Assembly (NCBI GenBank): GCA_030652755.1
Contig: JAUSPV010000047.1
Coordinates: forward strand, 1 to 36,850
DNA length: 36,850 nt
Direction of reading: 5' to 3'
From: Caulobacter sp.
Lineage (GTDB): Bacteria > Pseudomonadota > Alphaproteobacteria > Caulobacterales > Caulobacteraceae
The notes beneath the pieces were generated by a model, which made no database searches, had not been told where the DNA came from, and was given only the letters and a program-made list of their open reading frames with translations. The position numbers and the translations under genes were made by a program. Shown here in pieces: positions 27,320 through 36,121 of this stretch. How positions within the stretch are numbered: position 1 is the first letter of the stretch; every line of letters begins with the position of its first letter.

Positions 27320-27874
27320 TCAGGCGGCGATCAGACCTGCCGTGGCCAGTTGGGCCCTGGCCGCGGGCGCAAGCACCTGCCACTCGTCACGCAAGATGCC
27401 GAGCATCACGACGTCGCGCGGCGCGCCATCCTTGAGGACATGGCCCAGCAGGTAGCCCTCGCGCCGAAAGCCGACGGCGGTGTGGATCTTCATGGCGGCG
27501 TCGTTGTCGGCCATGACTTCGGCCCAGACCTTGTGCAGGCCCAAATCACCGAAGGCGCGGTCGAGACCCAGAACCTGGGCGGCGCGGCCGACGCCCCTGC
27601 CCCGGGCTTCGCGGTCGCCGACGAACCAGTTCCAGGCGGCGCGGCGGTGGTGCCCCGACAGGCCGGTGAGGGTCAGCAGGCCGGCCGGCCGGCCGCCCCG
27701 CTGGATCATCCAGCCGCGCAGGTCGGGATCATTCGAGAGTTGCGCGAACCAGGCGCGGTGCGCCTCACGTCCCGACACGTCGGCGTCGGACATCCAGCGC
27801 GCCACCTCGGGCTCGCCGCGCCAGCGATAGAGAAGCTCCTCGTCGTCAGGAGCGAGATCACGCAGTTCGATCAT
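27320..27874 (-). CDS. GNAT acetyltransferase, FlmH/PseH-like
   Basis: LRDLAPDDEELLYRWRGEPEVARWM...ARGRGVGRAAQVLGLDRAF...KVWAEVMADNDAAMKIHTAVGFRREG; within flagellin cluster. Confidence 0.78.
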   Translation of the reverse strand: MIELRDLAPDDEELLYRWRGEPEVARWMSDADVSGREAHRAWFAQLSNDPDLRGWMIQRGGRPAGLLTLTGLSGHHRRAAWNWFVGDREARGRGVGRAAQVLGLDRAFGDLGLHKVWAEVMADNDAAMKIHTAVGFRREGYLLGHVLKDGAPRDVVMLGILRDEWQVLAPAARAQLATAGLIAA

Positions 27875-27944
27875 GCAGACGCTCCGCCCCGCAGCGGTCT
27901 ACGATAGCGGCGCGTCGCGGCGGAACCGTGACGCGCCCGCTTCA

Positions 27945-28778
27945 TCAGCTCTTGAACAGCGACAGGATGATCTGCGGCTGCTGGTTGGCGATCGACAGCG
28001 CCTGGGCGCCGAGTTGCTGCTGAACCTGCAGGGCCTGGAGGCGCGCGCTTTCCTTCGCCAGGTCGGCGTCGACCAGGTTGCCGATCCCGGTGTTGAGCAC
28101 GTCGGACAGCTTGGACACGAACTTGTTGTGCGCCTCGATCTGACGCGACTGCGCGCCCAGGTCGCCGAGGGCCTGGTTGACGTTGCTGATTGATGTGGTC
28201 AGCGCCGCCTGGATGCTGGTGGCCAGGGTGGCGGTGGTGATCGAGGCCGTCGCCGCCATGGTCACGATGGCGCCGCCCAGCGCCATGTTCTTTCCCGACA
28301 GGGTAATGTGCGAGTTCGCGTCGGCATTGGCGAGAAACCGGATGCTGGCGCCCAGCGAACCGTCGAGCAGGTTGGCGCCATCGAACTCGGCGTCGTTCAC
28401 CACCTGGGTGATCTGCCGGAGCAGGGCCTTGAAGTCCGAGTCGAGGGCGGTGCGGGCGACGGTGTCCAGCGACGGGTCCATCGCGGCCGTCACCTTCTCC
28501 TTCATCTGCAGCATCAGGTCAGAGACGGTCTCGCCGGCCGTCATCGCCACGTCGGCGATGGACTGGGCCCGGTCGAGGCTCATCTTGACCGCGCTGAGCG
28601 CGCCGAGGTCGGCTCGCTGGGCCTGGGCGATGCCCCAGACCGAGGCGTTGTCCTTGGCCCCCTGAACCTTGAGGCCCGTGCTGATGCGGTTCTGCACGCC
28701 GGCCATGTCGTCGTTGGTCTTGTTCAGATTCTGTAGCGCGACCAGGGCTGACTGGTTGGTATGGACGCTGATCGCCAT
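27945..28778 (-). CDS. flagellin (divergent paralog)
   Basis: [53 protein letters not shown]-terminal ALSIANQQPQIILSLFKS. Confidence 0.93.
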   Translation of the reverse strand: MAISVHTNQSALVALQNLNKTNDDMAGVQNRISTGLKVQGAKDNASVWGIAQAQRADLGALSAVKMSLDRAQSIADVAMTAGETVSDLMLQMKEKVTAAMDPSLDTVARTALDSDFKALLRQITQVVNDAEFDGANLLDGSLGASIRFLANADANSHITLSGKNMALGGAIVTMAATASITTATLATSIQAALTTSISNVNQALGDLGAQSRQIEAHNKFVSKLSDVLNTGIGNLVDADLAKESARLQALQVQQQLGAQALSIANQQPQIILSLFKS

Positions 28779-28961
28779 AGGGCTTCTCCTAGCAAGGCGC
28801 TTCGCAGGGCGAGGCGACTCACCGAGCCTCCTCACAGGCCAAGCTGGCTGGAGATCGTGTGCGTATGGTTAACGCGCGTAAACCATGATGGCCGCCACGG
28901 CGGGAGCCGTGTCGGGAAAAGCCTTGCGTTCGCCGCGGCAAGACGCCGCGACCGTTCGTCG

Positions 28962-29243
28962 TCAGGACTTCGAGTTGACGATATCGCCGGGGTCGTAAGC
29001 GGGATCGTCCTTCAGCCGCAGGACCTCTTCACGGGGAAGCTGCCGAACGACCTCGCCGGTCCGGCGATCGAGAGTCTTGTAGACGATGGCGCCGGACTGC
29101 TCATCTTCTTCGATGATCAGACGCAGATCCGCGGATTGGGGCGCGGCGTCCTTCGGCGGCCTGGGGGTGTCGGGACGGGTGATCGGCGGGGGCTGGAAGG
29201 CGCCCGTGGATGCAACCGGCGACAGGGGTGCGATGGCTTTCAT
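28962..29243 (-). CDS. flaG: FlaG family protein
   Basis: LIIEEDEQSGAIVYKTLDRRTGEVVRQLPREEVLRLKD. Confidence 0.85.
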   Translation of the reverse strand: MKAIAPLSPVASTGAFQPPPITRPDTPRPPKDAAPQSADLRLIIEEDEQSGAIVYKTLDRRTGEVVRQLPREEVLRLKDDPAYDPGDIVNSKS

Positions 29244-29293
29244 CTCTCCTTACGCCGACCTCTACAGACCGACGTCTCTCTGAACGTGCGCGT

Positions 29294-29354
29294 GGCGAAG
29301 GTCTCGCGACCTTCGCCGGCGCGGCCGGGGCGGACGGCGTTGGCCGCCCGCCCC
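29294..29354. terminator. two tandem strong hairpins between flagellin and flaG
   Basis: GGCGAAGGT/ACCTTCGCC (29294-29317) and GGGGCGG-ACGGC-GTTG-GCCG-CCCGCCCC (29327-29354). Confidence 0.45.
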
Positions 29355-29367
29355 TTTTGCGGTGCCC

Positions 29368-30198
29368 TTAGCGGAACAGTCCCAGGAGGGACGAGGTCGA
29401 GCTGTTGGCGATCGACAGAGCCTGCACGCCGAGCTGTTGCTTGGTTTGCAGGGCCTGCAGCTTGGCGCTCTCCTTGGCCAGATCGGCGTCGACCAGGTTG
29501 CCCACGCCGGCGTCGAGGCTGTCTTGCAGCTTGCCGACGAAGGTGAGGTGCGACTCGAGCGACTTCGAACCGGTGCCGAGCTTGGCCAGGGCCGAGCCGA
29601 CGTTGGAGATCGAGGTGCTGACGGTCGTGACCAGCGCCGCCGCGATGGTGGCGGTGCTGAGCGAGGCCGTGGCGGCGACGGTGACGTTGGCGCCGCCGAG
29701 AGCCAGCGACTGCGCCGCCACAGTGATCTTGGACGTGCCGTCCGCGTTGGCCAGAGCCGTCACGGTGTTGCCCGAAGCCTTGATCATGTTGGCGCCGTTG
29801 AAGTCGGCGTTGGTGACAGCCTTGGTGATCTGATCACGAAGCGCCTTGAAGTCTTCGTTCAGAGCCGAGCGGCTGGTGGTGTCGAGCGTCGTGTCCGACG
29901 CGGCCAGGGCCTTTTCCTTCATCTGCAGAAGCAGGTCGGAAACGGACTCGCCGGCGGCGATCGCGACGTCGATGGTGGATTGACCGCGCTGGAGCGAGTC
30001 CTTCACGGCGTTCAGGGCGTTGGACGTGCCGCGCTGGGTTTGGGCGATGGCCCACACCGCGCCGTTGTCCTTGGCCGAGGCGACCTTCTTGCCGGTGTTG
30101 ATGCGGCCCTGAACGTTGGCCAGTTCGTTGTTCGTGGCGTTCAGGTTTTGCAGCGCGACGAGCGCGCCATTGTTCGTGTTAACGCTGTTCAGCGCCAT
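29368..30198 (-). CDS. flagellin
   Basis: [58 protein letters not shown]-terminal [19 protein letters not shown]. Confidence 0.96.
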   Translation of the reverse strand: MALNSVNTNNGALVALQNLNATNNELANVQGRINTGKKVASAKDNGAVWAIAQTQRGTSNALNAVKDSLQRGQSTIDVAIAAGESVSDLLLQMKEKALAASDTTLDTTSRSALNEDFKALRDQITKAVTNADFNGANMIKASGNTVTALANADGTSKITVAAQSLALGGANVTVAATASLSTATIAAALVTTVSTSISNVGSALAKLGTGSKSLESHLTFVGKLQDSLDAGVGNLVDADLAKESAKLQALQTKQQLGVQALSIANSSTSSLLGLFR

Positions 30199-30268
30199 GA
30201 CGATATTCCCTTCCAGGTGTCCGACGTCGTTTTGACTGCCGGGGGCCTTTTGCCCACCTGACTGGGAA

Positions 30269-30283
30269 GCAATCGCCGGGCCA
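30269..30283 (-). promoter_or_regulatory. sigma54 promoter for flagellin gene
   Basis: Minus strand TGGCCCGGCGATTGC = TGGC-N7-TTGC, 71 nt upstream of the ATG. Confidence 0.75.
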
Positions 30284-30357
30284 ATTGGGCCGACCCCGCG
30301 CACCGGTGCAAGCAATTGAAATTGCTGCGTTATATGTCTGTTAGGGATAGCGCCGCC

Positions 30358-30404
30358 CGGCAAATTCTGCCGAGCTCAGGGCATGGGTGGCAATTCCTGC
30401 CGGG
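30358..30404 (-). promoter_or_regulatory. two ftr-like (FlbD enhancer) palindromes
   Basis: CGGCAAATTCTGCCG (30358-30372) and GGCAATTCCTGCCGGG (30389-30404), 75-120 bp upstream of the sigma54 site. Confidence 0.6.
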
Positions 30405-30423
30405 CGACCCGGAGGAAAAGGCT

Positions 30424-30454
30424 GCCGGGCGGGGCTGCTGAAACCCCGCCCGGC
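30424..30454 (-). terminator. Rho-independent-like terminator of flagellin gene
   Basis: Perfect 11-bp stem GCCGGGCGGGG/CCCCGCCCGGC; on the minus strand followed by AGCCTTTTCC. Confidence 0.65.
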
Positions 30455-30462
30455 GTCGCGGC

Positions 30463-31287
30463 CTACTGGAACAGTCGGGTCAGCGACTGGGTCGACGTGT
30501 TCGCGATCGAGAGCGCCTGGACGCCGAGCTGCTGCTTGGTCTGCAGAGCCTGGAGCTTGGCGCTTTCCTTCGCGAGGTCAGCGTCGACCAGATTGCCGAT
30601 ACCCGCGTCGAGGCTGTCCTGCAGCTTGCCGACGAAGGTCGCGTGCGCATCGAGAGCCTTGGACTTGGTGCCAAGGCGAGCGAGAGCCGCGCCGGTGTTG
30701 GTGATGGAGGTCGAGACCGTCGTGATCATGGCCGCAGCCAGGGTCGACGTTCCGATCGAGCCCGCCGCAGCGACGGTCACGATGGATCCGCCCAGGGCCA
30801 TGACTTCAGCAGCCACGGTAATCTTGGACGATCCGTCCGCATTGGCGAGGGCCGCGATGGCCGTAGCGCCGGTCTTGATGAGATTGGTCCCATTAAAATC
30901 GGCGTTCGACACGGCCTTGGTGATCTGGTCACGCAGGGCCTTGAAGTCCTCGTTCAGTGCGGACCGGCTGGTGGTGTCGAGGGTGGTGTCCGACGCCGCC
31001 AGGGCCTTTTCCTTCATTTGCAACAGCAGATCAGAGACGCTTTCGCCGGCGGCGATCGCCACGTCGAGCGTGGAGCGACCCCGATCGAGCGAATCCTTCA
31101 CCGCATTCAGGGCCTGCGAAGTGCCGCGTTGCGTCTGGGCGATGGCCCAGATGGCGCCGTTGTCCTTCGCGCTGGACACCTTCTTGCCGGTGTTGATGCG
31201 ACTCTGCGTCTGCGACAGTTCCATGTTGGTCGCGTTGAGGTTCTGGAGCGCGATCATCGCGCCCACGTTGGTGTTGACCGAATTCAT
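30463..31287 (-). CDS. flagellin
   Basis: [56 protein letters not shown]-terminal [19 protein letters not shown]. Confidence 0.96.
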   Translation of the reverse strand: MNSVNTNVGAMIALQNLNATNMELSQTQSRINTGKKVSSAKDNGAIWAIAQTQRGTSQALNAVKDSLDRGRSTLDVAIAAGESVSDLLLQMKEKALAASDTTLDTTSRSALNEDFKALRDQITKAVSNADFNGTNLIKTGATAIAALANADGSSKITVAAEVMALGGSIVTVAAAGSIGTSTLAAAMITTVSTSITNTGAALARLGTKSKALDAHATFVGKLQDSLDAGIGNLVDADLAKESAKLQALQTKQQLGVQALSIANTSTQSLTRLFQ

Positions 31288-31360
31288 CGGCTTTCCTTCC
31301 ATTCTGGTCGGGGGGATGCCCGGCTTTTGCCGGCGAGCATTCTTGCTCGCTAATCGCATC

Positions 31361-31375
31361 GCAAGGCGCGGGCCA
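31361..31375 (-). promoter_or_regulatory. sigma54 promoter for flagellin gene
   Basis: Minus strand TGGCCCGCGCCTTGC = TGGC-N7-TTGC, 74 nt upstream of the ATG. Confidence 0.75.
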
Positions 31376-31486
31376 GATGAACGGCGATCGACGGCCAATC
31401 AGGCCGTTGTTTTTACAGGGTAATCTTGGGGCGATTGCAGCGCCGGCGCCAGCTCAAACGCGAACCGCCCGGCGCGAATGGCCGGG

Positions 31487-31502
31487 CGGCAGAGTTTGCC
31501 GG
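31487..31502 (-). promoter_or_regulatory. ftr-like (FlbD enhancer) palindrome
   Basis: CGGCAGAGTTTGCCGG about 112 bp upstream of the sigma54 site. Confidence 0.55.
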
Positions 31503-31524
31503 AACGTCAGGACGCCAGGCCCGG

Positions 31525-31887
31525 TCAGGCGGCTTCAGCGCCGCCCGACAGACCGTTCATCATGATGCGGTTGATGTCGATCAGAGGCTCGATTTCCTCT
31601 TCACGGCGGATCACCGAACTGGTGTGCCGGCTGACCCAGAGGCTGAGCGATATGATCTGGGCGCGTAGCGGAATCGGCAGCTGGTTGGCCGGGTCCGAGC
31701 AGTCACTGGCCAGCGCCGACCACAGACGTCGGTTCCAGTCCAGGGCCTCGATCCGCCCCTTGATGTCCGTGTCCGGCAGGTCGGCGGCCTGCATGAGGGC
31801 GCGCGTGACCTGACCGAAGAGGCGGTGTTCCGCCTCGCGCGGGTTTTCAGCCCGCGCCGCGGCCTGCTGGTACGCCTGCAGCGACAT
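31525..31887 (-). CDS. flaF: flagellar biosynthesis regulator FlaF
   Basis: [31 protein letters not shown]...[16 protein letters not shown]; next to flbT. Confidence 0.9.
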   Translation of the reverse strand: MSLQAYQQAAARAENPREAEHRLFGQVTRALMQAADLPDTDIKGRIEALDWNRRLWSALASDCSDPANQLPIPLRAQIISLSLWVSRHTSSVIRREEEIEPLIDINRIMMNGLSGGAEAA

Positions 31888-32272
31888 TGCCCAACCTTTC
31901 GTCTTCGTACTCAATCAGCTTCCGGCACAGCATGAGCGCCTTGTAGTATTCTTTGCTCATGGCGTGCTTGGAGATGGAAACGCAGTCGGCCAGGACGTCC
32001 GGATTCCGGATTACGCCCATGAACTCCGAAAGCCTGCGCACGAACTCGTCATAGTACCGGAGCGCCCCTGGCTCATCGAGGTACATCATCATCACCGGGA
32101 AATAGATCATCCGGGCCGGAGTCACGGCCTCTTCCGGCTGCATGATGTCCTTCTCGCGCAGCACGGACGCCTTGTTCTGAAGAACCAGCACTCCGCGCCG
32201 ATCGCCGTTCTGCACGACGGCGCCATTGAGAACGAACTTCTCTCCGGGCTTCAGCGACAGTTTCAGCGGCAA
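31847..32272 (-). CDS. flbT: flagellin translational regulator FlbT
   Basis: [44 protein letters not shown]...[14 protein letters not shown]. Confidence 0.95.
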   Translation of the reverse strand: MPLKLSLKPGEKFVLNGAVVQNGDRRGVLVLQNKASVLREKDIMQPEEAVTPARMIYFPVMMMYLDEPGALRYYDEFVRRLSEFMGVIRNPDVLADCVSISKHAMSKEYYKALMLCRKLIEYEDERLGNVAAGVPAGRGAG

Positions 32273-32407
32273 GGCGTCTCACTCCGAAGTCGGGGGCGCG
32301 CTCGTCCGCGGAACCAACGTTCCGGAGAATCCACCCGCCCGATGAAGGCAACGCTAAGGTCGCACGGTTAACGGGACATTGCCCAGCCCGCGACACCTCG
32401 CCGCTGG

Positions 32408-32422
32408 TTAATGCGGCATTAG
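32408..32422. promoter_or_regulatory. CtrA-like site in divergent flbT/flmG intergenic region
   Basis: TTAATGCGGCATTAG = TTAA-N7-TTAG, one base off TTAA-N7-TTAA. Confidence 0.4.
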
Positions 32423-32482
32423 GCATAACCGGCGCATCCGGAGGCGGTATCGTCGTCCCCGCGTTCACGGAGTCGCGCGCGC

Positions 32483-34273
32483 ATGCGCCAGCCCAAACTC
32501 AAGCCGCAGACCTCGGCCATCGCGCTGGGCATGGAGCCCGTGCAGATCGCCGCCGCCGCGCCGCGCATGTCCGGCCAGGTCGCGGGTGACTCCGGCTCCC
32601 GCGCCGCCCTTGATCGCCTCAACGCGGCCGTGGCCGAGCTGAAGGCGGTGGCGGTGCAGCCGTTGTTGCAGCAGGCGGTGACGGCGCTGCAGGCGGACGA
32701 TTTCAAGGCCGGCGGCGACCTGGCTATCAAGGCGCTGGAGATGGACGAGCGAAACGGCTTTGGCTGGTACCTTCTGGCCATCGCCCGCGAGCGGGCCGGT
32801 GACTTCGCGCTGTCGGTCAAATGCTACGAATCGGCGCTGGCCCTCATCCCTGACCATGCCGAGGTGGCCAACGATCTGGGCCGCCTCGCCTACCGCATGG
32901 GTATGGTCGGCACGGCCGAGAAGCTGTTCGTGCACTATCTATCCAGCCATCCGGAGTCGTTCGAGGCGGCCAATAACCTGGCCTGCGCGGTTCGCGACCA
33001 GGGCCGCTTCGCCGAGGCCATCGAAATCCTGCGTCCGGCCATTCACGCGACGCCCGACAGCGCCCTGCTGTGGAATACGCTCGGAACGGTGATCGGCGAG
33101 GAAGGCGACCCCGCCACCTCGACCACCTTCTTCGACGAGGCGCTGCGGCTCGATCCGATGTTCAGCAAGGCCCGTTACAACCGCGGCAACGCCCGCCTGT
33201 CTCGCGGCGACCGCCAGGGCGCGCTGGAGGATTGCGAAACGGCGATGAAAGCGGCCATGGCGCCGGACGAGCGGCTGATGATGGAACTGGCCCGCTCGAC
33301 CATCCTCATGGCGCTCGGGCGGGTCGGCGAAGGCTGGGACGCCTACGAGGCCCGGCTGCAGCCGGCGTTCGCCGACGTCACCCACTACCTGATCGACCGG
33401 CCGAAGTGGACGCCGGACAGCGATCTCGCCGGCCGCACCCTGCTGGTCATTGGCGAGCAGGGCCTGGGCGACGAGGTGATGTTCGCCAATGTCCTGCCCG
33501 ACCTTGTGGAAGCCCTTGGCCCCGACGGCCGTCTGATCCTGGCCGTGGAGCCGCGGCTCGTGCCCCTCTTCCAGCGATCCTTCCCGCGCGCGCAGGTCGG
33601 CCCGCACGCCACCTTCAAGGTCGACGCCCGCTCGGTGCGCGCCGTGACCTTCCTCGAGGACCTCGAGACGGTTGATCTCTGGACGCCGATCGGCTCGCTG
33701 CTGCGCCGCTTCCGCCGGACCGTGGAGGGCTTTCCGACCCGCGAGCGCTTCCTGACGCCGGATCCGGCGCGCGTCGCGCACTGGCAATCCGCGCTCTCCC
33801 CCCTGCCCGGCCTCCGCGTCGGCCTGCTGTGGAAGAGCCTGCTGATCAACAGCGCCCGCCACCGCTTCTTCTCGCCGTTCGAACAGTGGGCCCCGATCCT
33901 GAAGACTCCGGGCGTGAGCTTCATCAACCTGCAGTACGGCGACTGCGACGCCGAACTGGAGTTCGCCCGCCGCGAGTTCGGGGTCGAGATCTTCCAGCCG
34001 CCCGAAATCGACCTCAAGCAGGATCTGGACGACATCGCCGCGCTCTGCTGCGCCACCGACCTGGTGCTCGGGTTCTCGAACGCCACGATCAACCTGGCCG
34101 GCGCCTGTGGCGCGCCAATCTGGCTGATGAGCGTCGACGGCGCCTGGACCCGGCTAGGGAGCGAAGCCTATCCCTGGTATCCGCAGGCCCGCTGCTTCTC
34201 CTCGAGCGACTACCAGGACTGGACGCCGGTCATGGGCGAAGTCGCCCAGGCCCTGACGCTTCGCGCCGGCTGA
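32483..34273 (+). CDS. flmG: FlmG-like TPR glycosyltransferase (flagellin modification)
   Basis: N-terminal TPRs, C-terminal GT-like domain (GRTLLVIGEQGLGDEVMFANVLPDL...GLLWKS...LVLGFSNATINLAGACGAPIWLM); adjacent to flbT/flaF. Confidence 0.85.
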   Translation: MRQPKLKPQTSAIALGMEPVQIAAAAPRMSGQVAGDSGSRAALDRLNAAVAELKAVAVQPLLQQAVTALQADDFKAGGDLAIKALEMDERNGFGWYLLAIARERAGDFALSVKCYESALALIPDHAEVANDLGRLAYRMGMVGTAEKLFVHYLSSHPESFEAANNLACAVRDQGRFAEAIEILRPAIHATPDSALLWNTLGTVIGEEGDPATSTTFFDEALRLDPMFSKARYNRGNARLSRGDRQGALEDCETAMKAAMAPDERLMMELARSTILMALGRVGEGWDAYEARLQPAFADVTHYLIDRPKWTPDSDLAGRTLLVIGEQGLGDEVMFANVLPDLVEALGPDGRLILAVEPRLVPLFQRSFPRAQVGPHATFKVDARSVRAVTFLEDLETVDLWTPIGSLLRRFRRTVEGFPTRERFLTPDPARVAHWQSALSPLPGLRVGLLWKSLLINSARHRFFSPFEQWAPILKTPGVSFINLQYGDCDAELEFARREFGVEIFQPPEIDLKQDLDDIAALCCATDLVLGFSNATINLAGACGAPIWLMSVDGAWTRLGSEAYPWYPQARCFSSSDYQDWTPVMGEVAQALTLRAG

Positions 34274-34289
34274 CGGGAGACTGACAGCG

Positions 34290-35009
34290 ATGGTCCTTGC
34301 GATCCTGCAGGCCCGCATGTCCTCCACCCGTCTGCCGGGCAAGGTCATGGCCGACCTTGCCGGCGCCCCGATGATCCTGCGGCAGATCGAGCGGCTGAAC
34401 CGGGCCCCGAGCCTGCGCCGCATCGTCGTGGCCACATCCGACCAGATCAGCGACGATCCGCTCGCCCGGGCCATGGACGACGCCGGCGTGCCGGTGTTCC
34501 GCGGATCACTGAACGACGTGCTGGGACGGTTCGTCGGCGCCATCGACGCCTTTGGCCCCGCCGAGGTCGCGGTTCGCCTGACCGCGGACTGTCCATTGGC
34601 TGATCCGGACGTGATCGAGGCCACGCTCGCCCTTCAAGCGGCGACCGGCGCTGACTATGCCGCCAACGCCGGCCAGCGGCGGACCTTTCCCAAGGGCCTG
34701 GACGTGGAGGTGTTCCGCGTGACCGCCCTGTGCACTGCTGACGCCGAAACCCGTGACCCCTACGACCGCGAGCACGTCACGCCGTTCCTCTACCGCCGGC
34801 CGGAGCGCTTCGCCCTCGCCTTCCACCATCAGGCCGTCGACGAGGGCGAGGTCCGCTGGACGGTCGACCGGCCCGACGACCTTGAGTTCGTGCGCGCCGT
34901 TTACGGGGCGCTCTATCGGGCTGACCCTGCCTTCACCAGCGACGACATCCGCGCCTTTGTCCGCGGCCGTCCGGATCTGCATCGCCTCGGAGGAGACCGC
35001 CGCCTGTGA
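34290..35009 (+). CDS. SpsF-like cytidylyltransferase
   Basis: MVLAILQARMSSTRLPGKVMADLAGAPMILRQIERL...VRLTADCPLADPDVIE. Confidence 0.88.
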   Translation: MVLAILQARMSSTRLPGKVMADLAGAPMILRQIERLNRAPSLRRIVVATSDQISDDPLARAMDDAGVPVFRGSLNDVLGRFVGAIDAFGPAEVAVRLTADCPLADPDVIEATLALQAATGADYAANAGQRRTFPKGLDVEVFRVTALCTADAETRDPYDREHVTPFLYRRPERFALAFHHQAVDEGEVRWTVDRPDDLEFVRAVYGALYRADPAFTSDDIRAFVRGRPDLHRLGGDRRL

Positions 35010-35569
35010 CCGCCCCCGCCATCCTTCTGCGCGACGTCGCCGAGCCCGACCGCCAGCGTCTCCTGACCTGGCGCAACAGTCCCGAGGTCGCGGCCTACAT
35101 GTACTCGGACCATGCGATCAGCCCGGCCGAGCACGACCGCTGGTTCAACGGCCTGGCCGGTGATGACCGCCGCCGCTACTGGATCATCGAGGTGAACGGC
35201 GAGCCGGTCGGGCTGGCCAATCTGGCCGACATCGACCCCACGCACCGCCGCTGCGCCTGGGCCTACTACCTGGCCAGCCCGTCCGTCCGCGGCCTGGGCG
35301 TCGGCTCCTTCGTCGAGTTCCAGGTTATCGAGCATGTGTTCGGGGCGCTGGAACTGGACAAGCTGTGGTGCGAGGTCCTGGCCTCCAACGAGGCGGTCTG
35401 GAAGCTGCACATGCTGCACGGCTTCGAGCGCGAGGCGCTGTTCCGCCGCCATGTGATCAAGAACGGCGAGCGCGTCGACGTCATTGGCCTGGGCCTGCTG
35501 GCGGAAGACTGGGCCTTGAGACGGGACGAAATGGCCGACCGGCTGCGGGACCGGGGCTTCGACATATAG
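35006..35569 (+). CDS. GNAT acetyltransferase, PseH-like
   Basis: ILLRDVAEPDRQRLLTWRNSPEVAAYMYSDHAISPAEHDRWF...KLWCEVLASNEAVWKLHMLHGFEREALFRRHVIKNGERVDVIGLGLL. Confidence 0.85.
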   Translation: MTAPAILLRDVAEPDRQRLLTWRNSPEVAAYMYSDHAISPAEHDRWFNGLAGDDRRRYWIIEVNGEPVGLANLADIDPTHRRCAWAYYLASPSVRGLGVGSFVEFQVIEHVFGALELDKLWCEVLASNEAVWKLHMLHGFEREALFRRHVIKNGERVDVIGLGLLAEDWALRRDEMADRLRDRGFDI

Positions 35570-35580
35570 CCGGAGGCGCG

Positions 35581-35605
35581 GGAACGGCAGGGCGCGCAGA
35601 GGGTT
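35581..35605 (+). promoter_or_regulatory. EcfG/SigT-like promoter candidate
   Basis: GGAAC-N16-GGTT, about 45 nt upstream of the ATG at 35650. Confidence 0.45.
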
Positions 35606-35649
35606 GATTCCGGGACCACGGGCGCGTCGCCCGCTTTCAGGAACCCCGC

Positions 35650-36078
35650 ATGACCCCGCAAGCCGACTTCGAGACCGAAGCCCAGGACCGCGCCGAGATC
35701 CTGGACGAGACCAACCTGACCGAGGATGGCGACCGCATCGCCAATTTCGACGAGATTCCCGATGTCTTCGACGCGACCAGCGCGGAGGGCGATGCCGATG
35801 ACGAGGCGTTCGACAATGACGACGCCGAGGCCATCGACGAGGACCTGGACGTCGCCCGCGACGACGAAGGCCTCGACATCGGGCGCGAGCCGCTGTCGGC
35901 CGCGGGCAGTGAACCGGGCGGCGTGCCCACGGACGCCGACAAGCCCTCCGACCTCGAGGCCGACGAGGAGGAGACCGATGTCGACGCCGACCCGCACGTC
36001 GATCGCCAGCTGGACAAGGGCCTGAAGGAGACCTTCCCGGCCAGCGATCCCGTCTCCATCAACCCCGGCGCAGATTGA
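35650..36078 (+). CDS. highly acidic hypothetical protein with C-terminal FPASDP motif
   Basis: Asp/Glu-dominated 142 aa; ends DKGLKETFPASDPVSINPGAD. Confidence 0.75.
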   Translation: MTPQADFETEAQDRAEILDETNLTEDGDRIANFDEIPDVFDATSAEGDADDEAFDNDDAEAIDEDLDVARDDEGLDIGREPLSAAGSEPGGVPTDADKPSDLEADEEETDVDADPHVDRQLDKGLKETFPASDPVSINPGAD

Positions 36079-36121
36079 GCTCCGCGCCATGAGCGCCTGC
36101 CGTGTCCCGAGGGAGGCGTTC

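Noticed and set aside
25449-27455. 668-aa + strand ORF
   Set aside because: Lies antisense to the FlaEY-like gene; composition (His/Asp/Gly/Arg/Val-rich, no domain) is typical of high-GC antisense frames.
28793-28807. GCAAGGCGCTTCGCA as sigma54 promoter for the divergent flagellin
   Set aside because: Lacks TGGC on the minus strand (TGCG) and lies too close to the start codon.
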